DNA of 64,000 bases from Volucella zonaria (lineage: Eukaryota; Arthropoda; Insecta; Diptera; Syrphidae): positions 181,833,360-181,897,359 of the forward strand of contig OZ014533.1 of the NCBI GenBank assembly GCA_963966105.1. Direction: 5' to 3'. The notes under the pieces are model-generated. The model made no database searches and was not told the DNA's origin. It was given only the letters and a program-made list of their open reading frames with translations. Both the position numbers and the translations under genes were made by a program. Below, piece by piece: positions 47,750 to 58,089 of the stretch (position 1 is the first letter of the stretch; each line of letters opens with the position of its first letter).

Positions 47750-48583
47750 ATGAAGACTATCGTTATTTTCGCGCTGGTTTTGGTATGTGTCAATGCCTCT
47801 ATCAAAGACAAATTTTTAAAGTTAACACCAAGTTTCCCAACTTCGCCATACATAATCAAAGGCCAAGAAGCAGTCGAAAAATCTGCTCCATACATAATAT
47901 CGCTGAGTACCAAATTTGAAAAGCATTCACATATTTGTGGAGGAACAATCATCAACAAAGAATGGGTTCTAACTGCTGGACATTGTATCATCACAAAGCC
48001 CGTAGGAATGGGTGTATATGCTGGACTTCTAAATCGTCTCGAGACGGACAACCCAAATGCTCAACACCGTGAAATCGACTTTGGCAAGGTACATCCCAAA
48101 TTTCAGGGTGGCGTAGGACCATATGACATTGCTCTGTTGCACGTCTCCACGCCATTCGAATTTAACGATGCTGTGCAGCCGGCTGTGATTCCAGCAAACA
48201 AGGCCATCCCTTCAGGCGAAGCTGTCTTGTACGGATGGGGGCAAACCAAAGCATTACATTTTGCAGCGGCAAAAACTCTTCAAACTGTGAAAACCGAAGT
48301 CGTTGAATGGGAGGAATGCAAAAACGTTTTGCCAGAATCAGCTCCACTCGATACGACTAATGTTTGCACCTCAGCACTTGATAAAGGAATTTCAGCTTGC
48401 AGTGGTGATTCGGGCGGTCCTCTTGTTGCCGAAGTATTAGGTGGTCCATCAACACTTATCGGCATTGTTTCATGGGGCTACATTCCATGTGGTCGTGCAA
48501 ACATGCCTTCGGTCTTCACTCGCGTTTCAGCATATGTTGATTGGATCAACGATATCCAAAGCGCATATTATACATTGTTCTAA
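47750..48583 (+). CDS. Secreted S1-family serine protease (lectizyme/chymotrypsin-like), intact single exon
   Basis: This 277-residue protein is the only intact complete host gene in the window. Residues 1-17 are a hydrophobic signal peptide, followed by a short propeptide; the mature chain should begin at IIKG (35-38). The catalytic triad is complete: H78 in TAGHC, D126 in YDIALL and S221 in GDSGGP. Six cysteines (63/79, 190/206, 217/247) match the three core disulfides. The residue equivalent to chymotrypsin 189 is S215, which argues against trypsin-like Arg/Lys specificity. The residue before the mature N-terminus is Tyr34, not Arg or Lys, so classical tryptic activation is not obvious. 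The ATG has a good context (tcaccATG). It lies opposite to and inside the PLC-beta intron. Digestive midgut expression is inferred from family and promoter. Confidence 0.93.
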   Translation: MKTIVIFALVLVCVNASIKDKFLKLTPSFPTSPYIIKGQEAVEKSAPYIISLSTKFEKHSHICGGTIINKEWVLTAGHCIITKPVGMGVYAGLLNRLETDNPNAQHREIDFGKVHPKFQGGVGPYDIALLHVSTPFEFNDAVQPAVIPANKAIPSGEAVLYGWGQTKALHFAAAKTLQTVKTEVVEWEECKNVLPESAPLDTTNVCTSALDKGISACSGDSGGPLVAEVLGGPSTLIGIVSWGYIPCGRANMPSVFTRVSAYVDWINDIQSAYYTLF

Positions 48584-48625
48584 TAAATAACAGTATTCAA
48601 AGTACTAGGCAAAATTAAATAACAC
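48580..48625 (+). terminator. Polyadenylation signals of the serine protease
   Basis: The stop codon is immediately followed by and overlaps AATAAA (ctaataaataac), and a second A-rich signal (attaaataac) follows about 35 bp on. The 3' UTR is probably very short. Confidence 0.5.
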
Positions 48626-48639
48626 ACACATGTTTGTCA

Positions 48640-50130
48640 TTTTTTATTAATACCGTAAACATTGAACTGCTATTATTACTTTTCACTTTTATCCCAACAG
48701 AGTATTGTTCGTGATCGTAGTCGTCCTAGTCTCGGCATCCTTGTTGTAATCAGAAATTAAAATGGATTTCTCGTAATACCAAATTGTTTTTTTCTTCAAG
48801 TGTTGTCGTGCTTAAGCATAAAATATTAGGCTTTTTCTCTGGCCCATTTGCAGCTTCTTTTCATTAAACTGCTGTTCTACGCGGTGACGTTGCGCAGCAG
48901 TTAAATTCATCAACTACTTCGATAGAGAGCCTGGGTTGAAGTCTCGGACATTCCCGACAATTGGAAAAAAGGAAGGAATGTATTTTACTGATGTTATCGC
49001 GCTTTCTTCTTCTGCCTACGAAAAAATCTCTCACTCTGTAGGCGTTCGGGGTCAGCAAGAAATCGTCAATAGTCCTATCGCACTGTGCATAAAAATATGA
49101 CAATACGAGCAACACAGCAAGAGAGTGAGACTAACCTACGAGTAACTAACCTTCCAGCATATTTCTTTAGAATCCCTCGCATCTATTAGCACATCGTCGA
49201 TTTGGTTTACAGTTCGACCATCTCGGTATATATACATAGAACGGCTGTTGTTTCACAAACATAATCCTACTTAATATCGCAGAACTAGCTTTTTTCAAGT
49301 CAATTAGTTAGAAACCGGTATAAGTGGTTTTTTAACAGCGACAATAGTACTTTCAAACTAATCCGCCTTAGGTGTTTTTTTACCGATTTTGGCATATACG
49401 CTGGACTGTTTCAGTAGGCTAGTAGGATAGATCCAAGAGGTTATAAAATTAATATAATAAAAATTAACAGACTCGGCTCTTCAGCATCGTCGCCAGGGTC
49501 ATGTGCATTTATTAAGTTGATGTAATGAAATGAATAACTAATGTGGATTACAGTCAGACAATCGATTACCGCCAATAATTGTTGATCTTTTTTTTCTAAC
49601 GGAACAAAGCACTCGGCAAAGAACTAGTCCATTGCAGTTAGGATTTTGGTTTTTTTTATCTTAGCGACTGGTGTAGTAGATGTCGGAATTTTTCCTTTTG
49701 TGCGTGCTTGATCCGTATCTACTAGACTGCGATAATATCTTCCTTATTTTTGAGTAGCAACTGAGATGTACTCGTACATTGCGGAGTTAGTGTTGCAACA
49801 ATGGGCAGAAGATTGACGCCAGACATTGCCTAGCCGATTATCACATCCCGATGGCATTGATGGCATGATATTGTATAAAATTTGAATATTTAAAAGATCT
49901 AATCCAAAGAGCTTGGACGTTAACGAATTTGTATTTCTTATCAGGAAATATAAAATTCCGTCTATATCTTCCATCACTCTATCAGGAATTCAAAGTGTGG
50001 GATAAGATGTATAGTATTCTTCAAGCAACCCGCAGTGCGTATTTATTTTCGCTTTTCTGCCTTTGTAGCGTATATTAGGCAGATATTATATCGAATACTA
50101 TAACTAGGCAGCTACTAAATCCCTGAAATC
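48640..50130. other. Downstream of the protease; no recognised gene
   Basis: Only weak ORFs, such as 48864-49115 on the minus strand. Octamers at 49137 and 49769. Confidence 0.45.
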
Positions 50131-50139
50131 GATCATTAA

Positions 50140-50420
50140 ATTGCCACGAAATGGCCAAACAATTCAAATTTGCTGGCTACTTAGAGATTATGATATTCGG
50201 GGAAACTGTAAAGCCGATGAACTTGCCAAATTTGGTAAAAGCATGGAATGCCATACGCTACAAGTAAAAGTACAACTGGATGTGATAAGCGAGTCATAGA
50301 TGGTCAGAGGGGCACAACTTCCAATCTGACCACACAAATATGGCCTAAAATGAGAGACCTGCATGAGCCTTATATCATTGAAGCGGACAGCGTTCATGCA
50401 TTCTAAAAACAATTTATGTT
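50140..50420 (+). pseudogene. LOA-like RNase H fragment
   Basis: IQICWLLRDYDIRGNCKADE followed by LAKFGKSMECHTLQ matches the C-terminal RNase H of LOA/R1-type LINEs (GNCRADELAR pattern). A short following part (TTSNLTTQIWPKMRDLH) fits the same region. Frames are broken. Confidence 0.6.
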
Positions 50421-50752
50421 ACCCAAAGTTCGGATTGCTAAACTTCAAATTGCTTAGTACAATGCATTTTTATATTTTATATTTATGTAAAAGTTAAAAA
50501 TAGCTTTGAAATAAACGTTAACCTACTTAAGTAGTTATCTACTGTAGTAGTTACGCAGTAACAAAATGCATGATTTTCTTTTTTTCGTGTTAGTTTCGTT
50601 CTCTTCTCGTGTGTATACATATTTGTTATTAATTTTTTTTTCTTAAAGTAACTTTAGTTGTAGCCTTATTTGTACCTTTAATATGTAGGCCCAGTCGTGG
50701 CTCAAAAATTTAAAAATTAAGCAAAAGAGCAAGTCATCAAAAATAATGGGAA

Positions 50753-50852
50753 TGAAACTGTTGAAGAGGACGCTCCCGTGATATAAATAATCACTACCCC
50801 GATCACTACCCTGATTATTTATATCACGTGAGCGTCCTCTTCAACAGTTTCA
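50753..50852. repeat. Near-perfect hairpin, 40-bp arms
   Basis: The left arm (50753-50792, starting TGAAACTGTTGAAGAGGACG) is the reverse complement of the right arm (50813-50852) at 39 of 40 positions. The 20-base loop contains two copies of ATCACTACCC. It is not part of any recognised transposon end. Confidence 0.92.
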
Positions 50853-50859
50853 AGCCCGG

Positions 50860-51465
50860 AAATCAGCTGCTGGTCAAGGTCCTTGCTCTAGCAATGTGCT
50901 TTCGAGTCAGCTGAATACACTTATTAGGTTTGCCCTATTTACAAATCTCATTCGGATAAAATTGTATCCACTCCGACTCTCTAGTCTCTTGTAGAAGCGA
51001 AAGCACGCCCTCTAAAACATCCGAATCTTTTCCAATAAACTTCCTCTGACGTACGAGTATATAATCATAGGCGGAGCAGATAACCAGATTACTTTCAACC
51101 TCGCGCTGAGTTGGCTGATATTAAACTGTCACGTTGTAGCGGCAAGAGCACTTTTAGCCTTGGCCAGAACATTATCTACAAGTTTGGTAAAATAAAGTGT
51201 TTAACCCAAGTAAATGTGCGTGCGCTGCGTAAGATAAACGCAGCGTATAGTATTTGCGTACCCAAATAAAACTCTGCGCGAATGTCACTCTTTTCTTAAG
51301 GGGCTGTTCTCATATATGTATTTACTATTATTTTTGTTTATCTATTTTCGGTTTTTCAGTTTATTTAAGTGTTTATTACAATATACGAGTATATTATTCT
51401 CTTGAACTCCATTTCATATTCCCTTAAAATTTGAAACCGAAATCCTTATAGGTATGCATAGCTAT
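50860..51465. other. No gene seen
   Basis: Mixed-composition DNA with two octamers (51052, 51384). Confidence 0.5.
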
Positions 51466-51499
51466 ATATGTATATTATACATACATATATAGGTATACA

Positions 51500-52640
51500 T
51501 ATTATAAGGCATTTGACAGAGTTTGGCATCAGGCTCTTTTGTCGAAAATGCGTGCTTTTGGGATTGACGACTCTCTTCTCCAATGGATTAGAAATTACCT
51601 TTCGGAACGTTCAATTCAAGTTGTCTTGGATGGTTTCAAGTCTGATATTCACAAAATAAATGCTGGTGTGCCCCAGGGCTCAGTTCTGTCTCCGACACTC
51701 TTTTTAATTTTCATCAACGATCTTTTGTCTGCTACTTCTAATCCAATATATTCCTTTGCTGACGACAGTACTCTCTGCTTTTCATATTCGTTCCCGGACT
51801 CACGTTCCTGCTCTTCGGCTGTAGAAATTCTGATATTACCAGCATAACAGAGTAGAATTTAATGCTTCCAAAACACAATGCTGTCTGTTGTCGTTAAAGT
51901 GAAATTTAAACACCCAGCCATTATCCATGGATGGCACTTGCATCGTCGAAACCGATAAACTTTCCATTCTCGGTGTGTGTGTCAATGACAACTTACGTTG
52001 GAATGACCACATATTCGGTGTCGTCCAAAATGCTGAGAAATGTCTAAGTTTCCTCAAGCGATGTAAGAAATACTTTACCCCCTCTGATCTGGCCAGGAAT
52101 TCATCCGCCCAAAATTAGAGTATAATGCCGACATATGGCCGAGTGCGCCCAAAACACCTCTGCACCTGCATCCTTAGATAGGATCCAAAACCGTACGATA
52201 AAACTCATAGGTGATACTAATATCACTCAAACAATGGACACCCTCCATCACCGACGTAATGTCTCGTGTCTCACTCTGTTTTATCACTATTTCCACCTCC
52301 AGTGCTCCATAGAAATCGCCAGTAACATTCCGCCCCTTCAAACTTTTAACCGTAACACCCGTCTCTCTATAAATGCTCATCAGTATACCCTCAAGCCCAC
52401 TTTCGGACGTACTCTAAAATATCATGATTCGTTCCTAAGCCGTACAACTCGATTATGGAATGCCCTGCCTAGCTCTTTATTTCCTAGTCATTATAACCTT
52501 CAAACATTTAAAACCAACGTTCACCGGCACCTCTCTTTCTATCCTCCCTGAATTTTCTTCGGCCGCGCTGTGTGCAAGCATTTTAAGGGTACCTAAATCC
52601 CTTGAACGCTAGCAAATTGTACAAAAAAAAAGAAAAATTG
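51500..52640 (+). pseudogene. LINE (Jockey/CR1 superfamily) 3' half: RT and C-terminus
   Basis: It starts inside RT at YKAFDRVWHQALLSKMRAFG (motif A) and runs through INAGVPQGSVLSPTLFLIFI (motif B) and IYSFADDSTLCFSY (FADD box). At about 51830 it loses a roughly 60-bp block that survives in the second copy at 63759-64000. LSILGVCVNDNLRWNDHI and a C-terminal domain ending LFPSHYNLQTFKTNVHRHL follow. 3' UTR and A-rich tail end near 52640. It is 5'-truncated. Confidence 0.82.
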
Positions 52641-52689
52641 TCAATATAAAACGTTCGAAAACGGTGCGCGGTGCTACAGTACCTAAAAG

Positions 52690-52845
52690 TGCGGTCCGAA
52701 AAAAAACGCGACGATAAACGGCTACGTTTGGCAGATAAAAATAATTAACAAGCAATCAAAGAAGCTCGGATTGCCAAAAAAGTCTGTGAAGAGTAGGAAG
52801 AGGCACTCGATGAAATGTTTGGTCCTGATGTCGATAACTGACGAA
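52690..52845 (+). pseudogene. Unidentified C-terminal ORF scrap
   Basis: One frame reads DKRLRLADKNN-stop-QAIKEARIAKKVCEE-stop-EEALDEMFGPDVDN-stop. Removal of two stops would give a charged helical C-terminus, perhaps of a DNA transposase. I cannot name the family. Confidence 0.35.
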
Positions 52846-53227
52846 ATATAAATATATATACTAAACAAAGTTATGTTTTTTCACGAAAAAGAACTTCAAG
52901 CTCCAATTTCTCCAAAGGTAAAAATGTACTTTTTTGAACCGGTAAACAAATTTCTCAGAGACTAATTCTTCGATCGACCCAAAAGTTTGTACATTCTGTT
53001 CGTAGACGTATTGACTAGGTAGTTACTGGGATCTTAGCTCAGGACACAATACATGCTCCCCCCTCTTTTTATGCAAAAAACACGCATTTTTTCAATTTTT
53101 TAGTATTTTGCGTGCCGTTTTTACAAATTTAAATTGTTTCAAAATACTTCAGTTCATTAACTAAATTGTGATATTTTTTTAATAAAATGCCTTTTAGTTT
53201 TTTTATTTCAGACCAATAGGTGCGGAG

Positions 53228-53438
53228 CAGAGTTGGGATGTAATGATTTCCAAAAAATTTAATTACTCATTATATGTAATTGTAATTGAATTTTTTTCAA
53301 TTATACAATTATTTGTGATTGTAATGGGAAAGATTTCATTTACTAATTAATGTAATTGTAATTGAAACGACTTAAATTACTAATTGATTGTAATCCTGTA
53401 ATCACTTACACAATGTAATCATTACTTTCCCCACTATG
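53228..53438. mobile_element. hAT-type MITE with 8-bp target duplication
   Basis: The ends CAGAGTTGGGATGTAATGAT and complementary ...ATCATTACTTTCCCCACTATG form an imperfect terminal repeat (CAKAGTKGGG). The exact 8-bp duplication GTGCGGAG lies on both sides (53220-53227, 53439-53446). The interior is AT-rich (TGTAATTGTAATTGAA repeats). Length is 211 bp and it is non-coding. Confidence 0.87.
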
Positions 53439-53446
53439 GTGCGGAG

Positions 53447-54259
53447 CAATTGTATTTATAGTTTGGAATCTCATTTTTCGGACGCCGACACTAGCGCACA
53501 CCTACGACAATGAATCACAAAAAACAAATCCTTTTGTTACTTTAAGCACATAAAAAAGGGTTAGCAGAGTTTGCCATCTATGTTCATTTACTCCTATGTC
53601 CTCGGATCTCGCGCACGAAGAGTACTCGTACACCGCAGATTTTACGGAAGCCGAAGTAAGCGAAGCAATAAAAACAATGAACCGGGGATTTAAATGGATC
53701 GCGATTTTGTTCAATTAACTGATTAGAGGCGATTGAATGCATAACCAGTGGAGGGTGAGCTTTCTTTCCAACGCATTAAGTCAAAAGCTGCATGGAAGTT
53801 GCATCAACCACCGATTGCTGAAACAAATGTCGCAGAAGAGACGAACGCATTGTACCATGCATCATATTCTATCGAAACATTGCATCCGGAACGACTTCTT
53901 TTCCCTTCGCCAATGCTAGCGCTATTATAAGTAACGACATGTAAGCCCTACAATGGAACTCTCCATAATGGAAAAAAACGCATTGGAACACGAGGGGTTA
54001 CAAATCAGTCGTACTAAGACAGATTATGGTCTGCTTTTTCGTTTTTCCGAACGCGCAAAACTCCTGACATCTATTTAGTTATCGTTCCAAAGTGCAAAAA
54101 ATTAAAATACTTTTGCTGCCGAAAAGCCACCGAGAATATAATGGCGATGTCACATACAGAGTTAGTGCGGGATGACTTAAATGGCGCGAAAACTCCATAG
54201 TGTTTTGTGACAGAAAATAGCCACTTCAGCTCAGGTTTGTTATATTCGACAGTCGTTCG
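53447..54259. other. No gene recognised
   Basis: Weak ORFs only; one octamer at 53623. Confidence 0.45.
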
Positions 54260-54420
54260 TCGGAGCTTTAACATATGCGCCGCAGTGTTGGACAATTTTA
54301 TCATATGAGAAATGCAAAGCAAAAATGACAGCGTGTAAAATGGAAATGTTGCAAATGTCAGCGTATGTAACAAAACGTTATTTAATAAGAAATTCGCCGC
54401 AAGTCTCCACTATAAATAAC
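54260..54420. repeat. Dispersed repeat, partner of 4265-4435
   Basis: Shares gagcttt, gcagtg, gcaaaaatgacagcg and aatgtcagcgtatg blocks with 4265-4435. Probable non-coding part of the Helitron-like family. Confidence 0.4.
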
Positions 54421-54675
54421 AACCATTAGTGGAAGATCTTAAGGCTCAGTAAAACCACTACTTTTGTCGTGCTAAGCGAAGGTCGTCGAAAAATCCAGGC
54501 CAAAAAGATTTCAAGAGGAGGCCAAAAGCAAAATAAATAGATCACTCAAAGGAAAAAGAAACATCAGCAAAATCTTGACCTCAGTAACGAGGTGATCCAA
54601 AATAGAGCAGTTTTTGGAATGATTCTAAGGTCGGCAAATTTACCCAGCCTCACAAACAGCACAGTTACGCCAGAG

Positions 54676-55631
54676 AAATACCTCCTTGACCGCCAGAATG
54701 CGCTGCTACTGCCAAAAAGGTTATGGTGCCTTGAAGTCCGTTCATATTTAGGCAGACATGCCAAATTTCAGTGCGACACTGTCTTTAGTTTTGTTTTGAC
54801 AACTGATTGTTGTTGACGTGTTTGGCATCATGTTGTGTATGGACAAAAACGATGTTCGTTCTCTCATAAAACACTATTTTTTGAGAGGCAAAACGGCGAA
54901 GAAAACAAAAGAAAAGTTGAATAAATATTATGGGGCTAATGCTCCGTCAGATTACACCGTCAAATATTGGTATCGAGAGTTTCGTGGTGGCCGCAACTCC
55001 ACTACCGATCAAGTCCGCAGCGGCAGGCCCTCCGATGAGGTTACAGAGGACAATGTCAAAAAAATACATGAAATGGAGTTGGCTGACCGGAAAGTGAAGG
55101 TGCGCGAGCTAGCAGATACCACAAAGATTAGTACTGAGCGCGCACGCCATATTTTGGGCAATATTCTGCATATGAAAAAGTTATCCTGCCGCGCATGCTC
55201 ACTCCTGACCAAAAACACAAAGGCGAGAGCACTTCGAAAGAGTGTTTGGACTTGCTGATGCGGAATCGGGCGGACTTGGATCCACTATTACACACCAGGG
55301 AACAGAATGAGTGCCCAGCATTGGACTGAAGCCGGCACTTGTTTTTGCAAGACAATGCGCCGGCGCATAAGGGCATCGCAACCACGGCTAAAATCAATGA
55401 CTTACGGCTCGCCCGATTTGGCTCCCTCTCTTCCCAAACCTCAAATCAATAAAAAATTCAGCTCACGGAGGATTATTTTGCAGACCTTCCGGAAAATCAC
55501 TTTTCGGACGGGATCAAGAAGTTGGAATAAGTGTATCAAACTAAAAGGGGACTATATTGGATAAAATAAGAAAACATTTAAAAAAAAAAAGTTTTTTCAT
55601 TCCCAAGGAGGTTACTTTTCACCCCACCTAG
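54676..55631 (+). mobile_element. Mariner C2, left end truncated
   Basis: It matches C1 from tacctccttgaccgccagaa onward and ends with ggaggttacttttcacccc...CTAG before TA at about 55632. The outermost 25 bp of the left terminal repeat are missing. Confidence 0.82.
54830..55563 (+). pseudogene. Mariner C2 transposase, inactive
   Basis: MLCMDKNDVRSLIKHYFLRG through the HTH to ISTERARHILGNILHMKKLS is intact (to 55258). Then WTC-stop. The rest is in pieces: WIHYYTPGNR without the VDET motif, CFCKTM with the D2 segment lost, GSPDLAPS, and the C-terminus NKCIKLKGDYIG. Confidence 0.83.
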
Positions 55632-55649
55632 TATGTAGCATTAGATGTA

Positions 55650-56830
55650 ACTGGTGTTTCAGCAAGAGGTGTAGGATTTGAAAGGGATGCGATTTTACAA
55701 CTGTTGCAAGCAAGATTGGCATATGGTGACAGATGTCATTTATAAAATTTGAAAAATTTACCTTGGAACTCTATACAGTGAAAGAAGAAATCCAAATCCA
55801 TTCGTCCCAATTTTGCACGCAATTATAGTATGTGCCTTCCGAGACATCTGTGCGCAACATAACCAAACAATTTCAAGAGACGGACTCAGTACAAGATGTG
55901 AAGACGCCGAAACGTGTTCGCCCCGGACGTTCAATGCAAAATATCACCGCAGTAAAGGAAAGTGTCGAAAACGACCCAAACACCTCCATCGTTCTCAGGA
56001 GTTTGATTTTTCCACAGTCACACTGCACCGTATTTTGACGAAAGATTTGGCTCTCCATGCGATAATTAACGCAAGAATTGAAGCCGGCCGCCCATCAGCA
56101 GCGCTTCAAGTGGGTATGACTATACTTAAAATACCTGAGCACGTGTTAAGTTTTTGGAGAGAGAAAGAAAAATTTTTTTTTTTGTATGCTGACATTGATT
56201 CTTATAAGAAAATCGTCTTTTCGGATGAAGCTCATTTCCACATTGGCGGCTACGTTAAAAAGTAAAATCGTTTTATCTGGGCCACTGAAAATTCATGAGT
56301 AATTCAGGATATGCCAATGCACCCAGAACGAGTAACAGTTTGGTGGAGTCTGTGGAGCGAAGGTGTCATAGGGCCGTAATTTTGGGAAAATGAGGCCGAA
56401 GAAGCCATTACGGTCAATGGTACGCGCTACCGAGACATGATAAACACTATTTTGTGGCCGAAGCTCGAGGATATACGAGTAGATACGGATAAATTTTACT
56501 TTCAAAAAGATGGTACTACGTGGCATACAAGGCACGAAACAATCGAATTATTACGCACGAAGTTTCCTGGTCGCGTTTGGGAGACACTAATTGGCCACCA
56601 AGATTGTGCGACTTAACACCTTCTAGACTTCTTTCTAGCGGGACTATGTTGATAGCAAACAATTCCAACTCTGGTCTGCAAGCAGAGCGGTCATTGGGAA
56701 CATATTATGTTCCATAAATAATCCCCATGCGTCTTGTTTATGAAGCAATAAAGGCTTCAGAAAATATTTCAACAACTATTCGTTTTATTCAAAAAACAAA
56801 TTCTACACCTCTTGTTAAAATACCCTTTAG
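55650..56830 (+). mobile_element. DD41D-type element, degenerate ends
   Basis: AAGAGGTGTAGGATTTG near 55663 pairs with CAAATTCTACACCTCTTG near 56800, and the right side continues to aaaataccctttag. Precise ends are unclear. Confidence 0.65.
55813..56700 (+). pseudogene. DD41D-type transposase with a 6-bp octamer insertion
   Basis: Readable parts: NITKQFQETDSVQDVKTPKR (HTH/linker), DSYKKIVFSDEAHFHIGGYV (D1), MHPERVTVWWSLW, then LEDIRVDTDKFYFQKDGTTW (D2) and TNWPPRLCDLTPSRL (D3 damaged). Relative to the copy at 17001-17468 (EDIDVLNMWFQQDG) there are two extra residues, RV, encoded by the CGAGTA of the octamer at 56474. Several frames are used, so it is inactive. Confidence 0.8.
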
Positions 56831-56834
56831 TTGT

Positions 56835-57982
56835 ACGAGTTACATACCATATTGCAACTGCTACTAAAGACAAAGAATAGTTGGTTTCATGTAAAACGGT
56901 TCTGCAAGTTTAATTGATCATTTTTGGAAATGTGAATCGGTTTTCATATAAAAACTAATAAGCACATCATACACGTCATAAGCATACACGTCAGATAAAT
57001 CAAAATCCAATATTAAAACGCTAAAGTGTTCTGGTTCCTCCAGGGCTATAAAAATTAAGAATTTTTCAGTGCGCGGTACACATTTTTCTGTTCTGAAATT
57101 CTTTCATTTCATTACATTTCAATTTGAAGGCCAACATTAAAGAGGAAAACTGATAAATATTGCACAATTTTTCCACACCAAATTATTTACCACATTAACT
57201 TTTATGATATCATAGCTTTGTTTTTATTACCAGTCGTATAAATCAATTTTTAAAACTATTTTATGCACAACAAAAAAATGGTGTTTTCGAAATTTTGGCA
57301 TTTTTTTCTTGAAATTTTTGCTTTTTACAAAAGTTCAGTCTGAACTGGAAAATTACAAATTTGCAACTGGCGTGTCGTTAAACAAATGTTATATTAACAC
57401 ATATGGGAACTCTTATTCTATACGGATACTCGTATCTGCATACAAACACATCTTTGCTTTGCTTCCTTAATTTTTTATTCGTTTTACTGTTGCCAAATCA
57501 GATTGGATGACGACTAGTATGGCATCCGCTGCAAATTATGGTGCGGTAAAAATTTACATTTTAATTTCCCCATTTCTCTGATCAAAGAGGAAATTTCATT
57601 TGTACTCGTAGAGTTGTGTAAAAGCAATAAAAAATCTCATCAGTAGATGAAGCTAAATCACAACACGGAAGATTTTATTGGAGGTAAGCAAGGCACAAGG
57701 TGATGGTGCTGGTGGTGGTTATTCACCATTAAGATTTAAATTCTGAATGGGTGAATTCAAGTGAATGAAGGGCTGCTGCGCGGTTATCTAATTTAGATAA
57801 TTTTAATTGGCACGGAGATTAAAAGTAGATATGAATATTAAATGAGCGCTCTAAATGTATACTCGTATTCAAATTAAATTTTAAATAAAAGCTGCTTAAA
57901 TTAAAGTTTGTTCAGCAAAAAGAAACATTTTGGAAAGCTCGGAAATGTTAATATTGTAATAAAATCATAAAGTCTGTCTTAC
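56835..57982. other. Intron DNA next to the first PLC exon
   Basis: AT-rich without TE coding. Octamers at 57427, 57603 and 57860. A small ATG frame followed by GTAAGC (57647-57685, plus strand) was noted but is unsupported. Confidence 0.5.
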
Positions 57983-58072
57983 CTCGTCCCATCTTACAAA
58001 CTTCTCGCCATCCTGCAAGACCTGGCTTACTGCGACAGGCCCTGTCGTAACACATGTCCCTGAAGTCCACAT
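57983..58072 (-). CDS. Plc21C: Phospholipase C-beta, first coding exon (N-terminus)
   Basis: The exon encodes 30 residues from ATG (58072-58070) to KFVRWDE, followed directly by a GTAAGA donor at 57982. The end, GEKFVRWDE, is the signature start of the PLC-beta PH domain; the family hydrolyses PIP2 to IP3 and diacylglycerol downstream of Gq. The frame ends in phase 0 and joins the phase-0 exon at 2961-3107 to give RWDE-DAVTG. I chose this ATG because it starts a compact, family-like leader; the frame is open a little further upstream, so an earlier start or a 5' UTR splice is possible. Assignment to Plc21C rather than norpA rests on this N-terminus and the next exon, from remembered family features. 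No disruption is visible. Confidence 0.78.
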
Positions 58073-58089
58073 TATTACTTCTTTTCGAT

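Larger units (their letters stand above)
3108..57982 (-). other. Giant intron of the PLC-beta gene
   Basis: The span runs from the GT donor at 57982 to the AG acceptor at 3108, about 54.9 kb. It is inferred as one intron because the flanking exons join in phase and reconstitute a continuous PLC-beta N-terminus. It contains a nested opposite-strand serine protease gene and most of the TEs listed here. An unrecognised small exon within it cannot be excluded by eye, nor can alternative first exons. Confidence 0.7.

Noticed and set aside
57647..57685. Possible tiny first exon (ATG...GGAG|GTAAGC) on the plus strand
   Set aside because: Only 12-13 codons, no recognisable protein and no partner exon.
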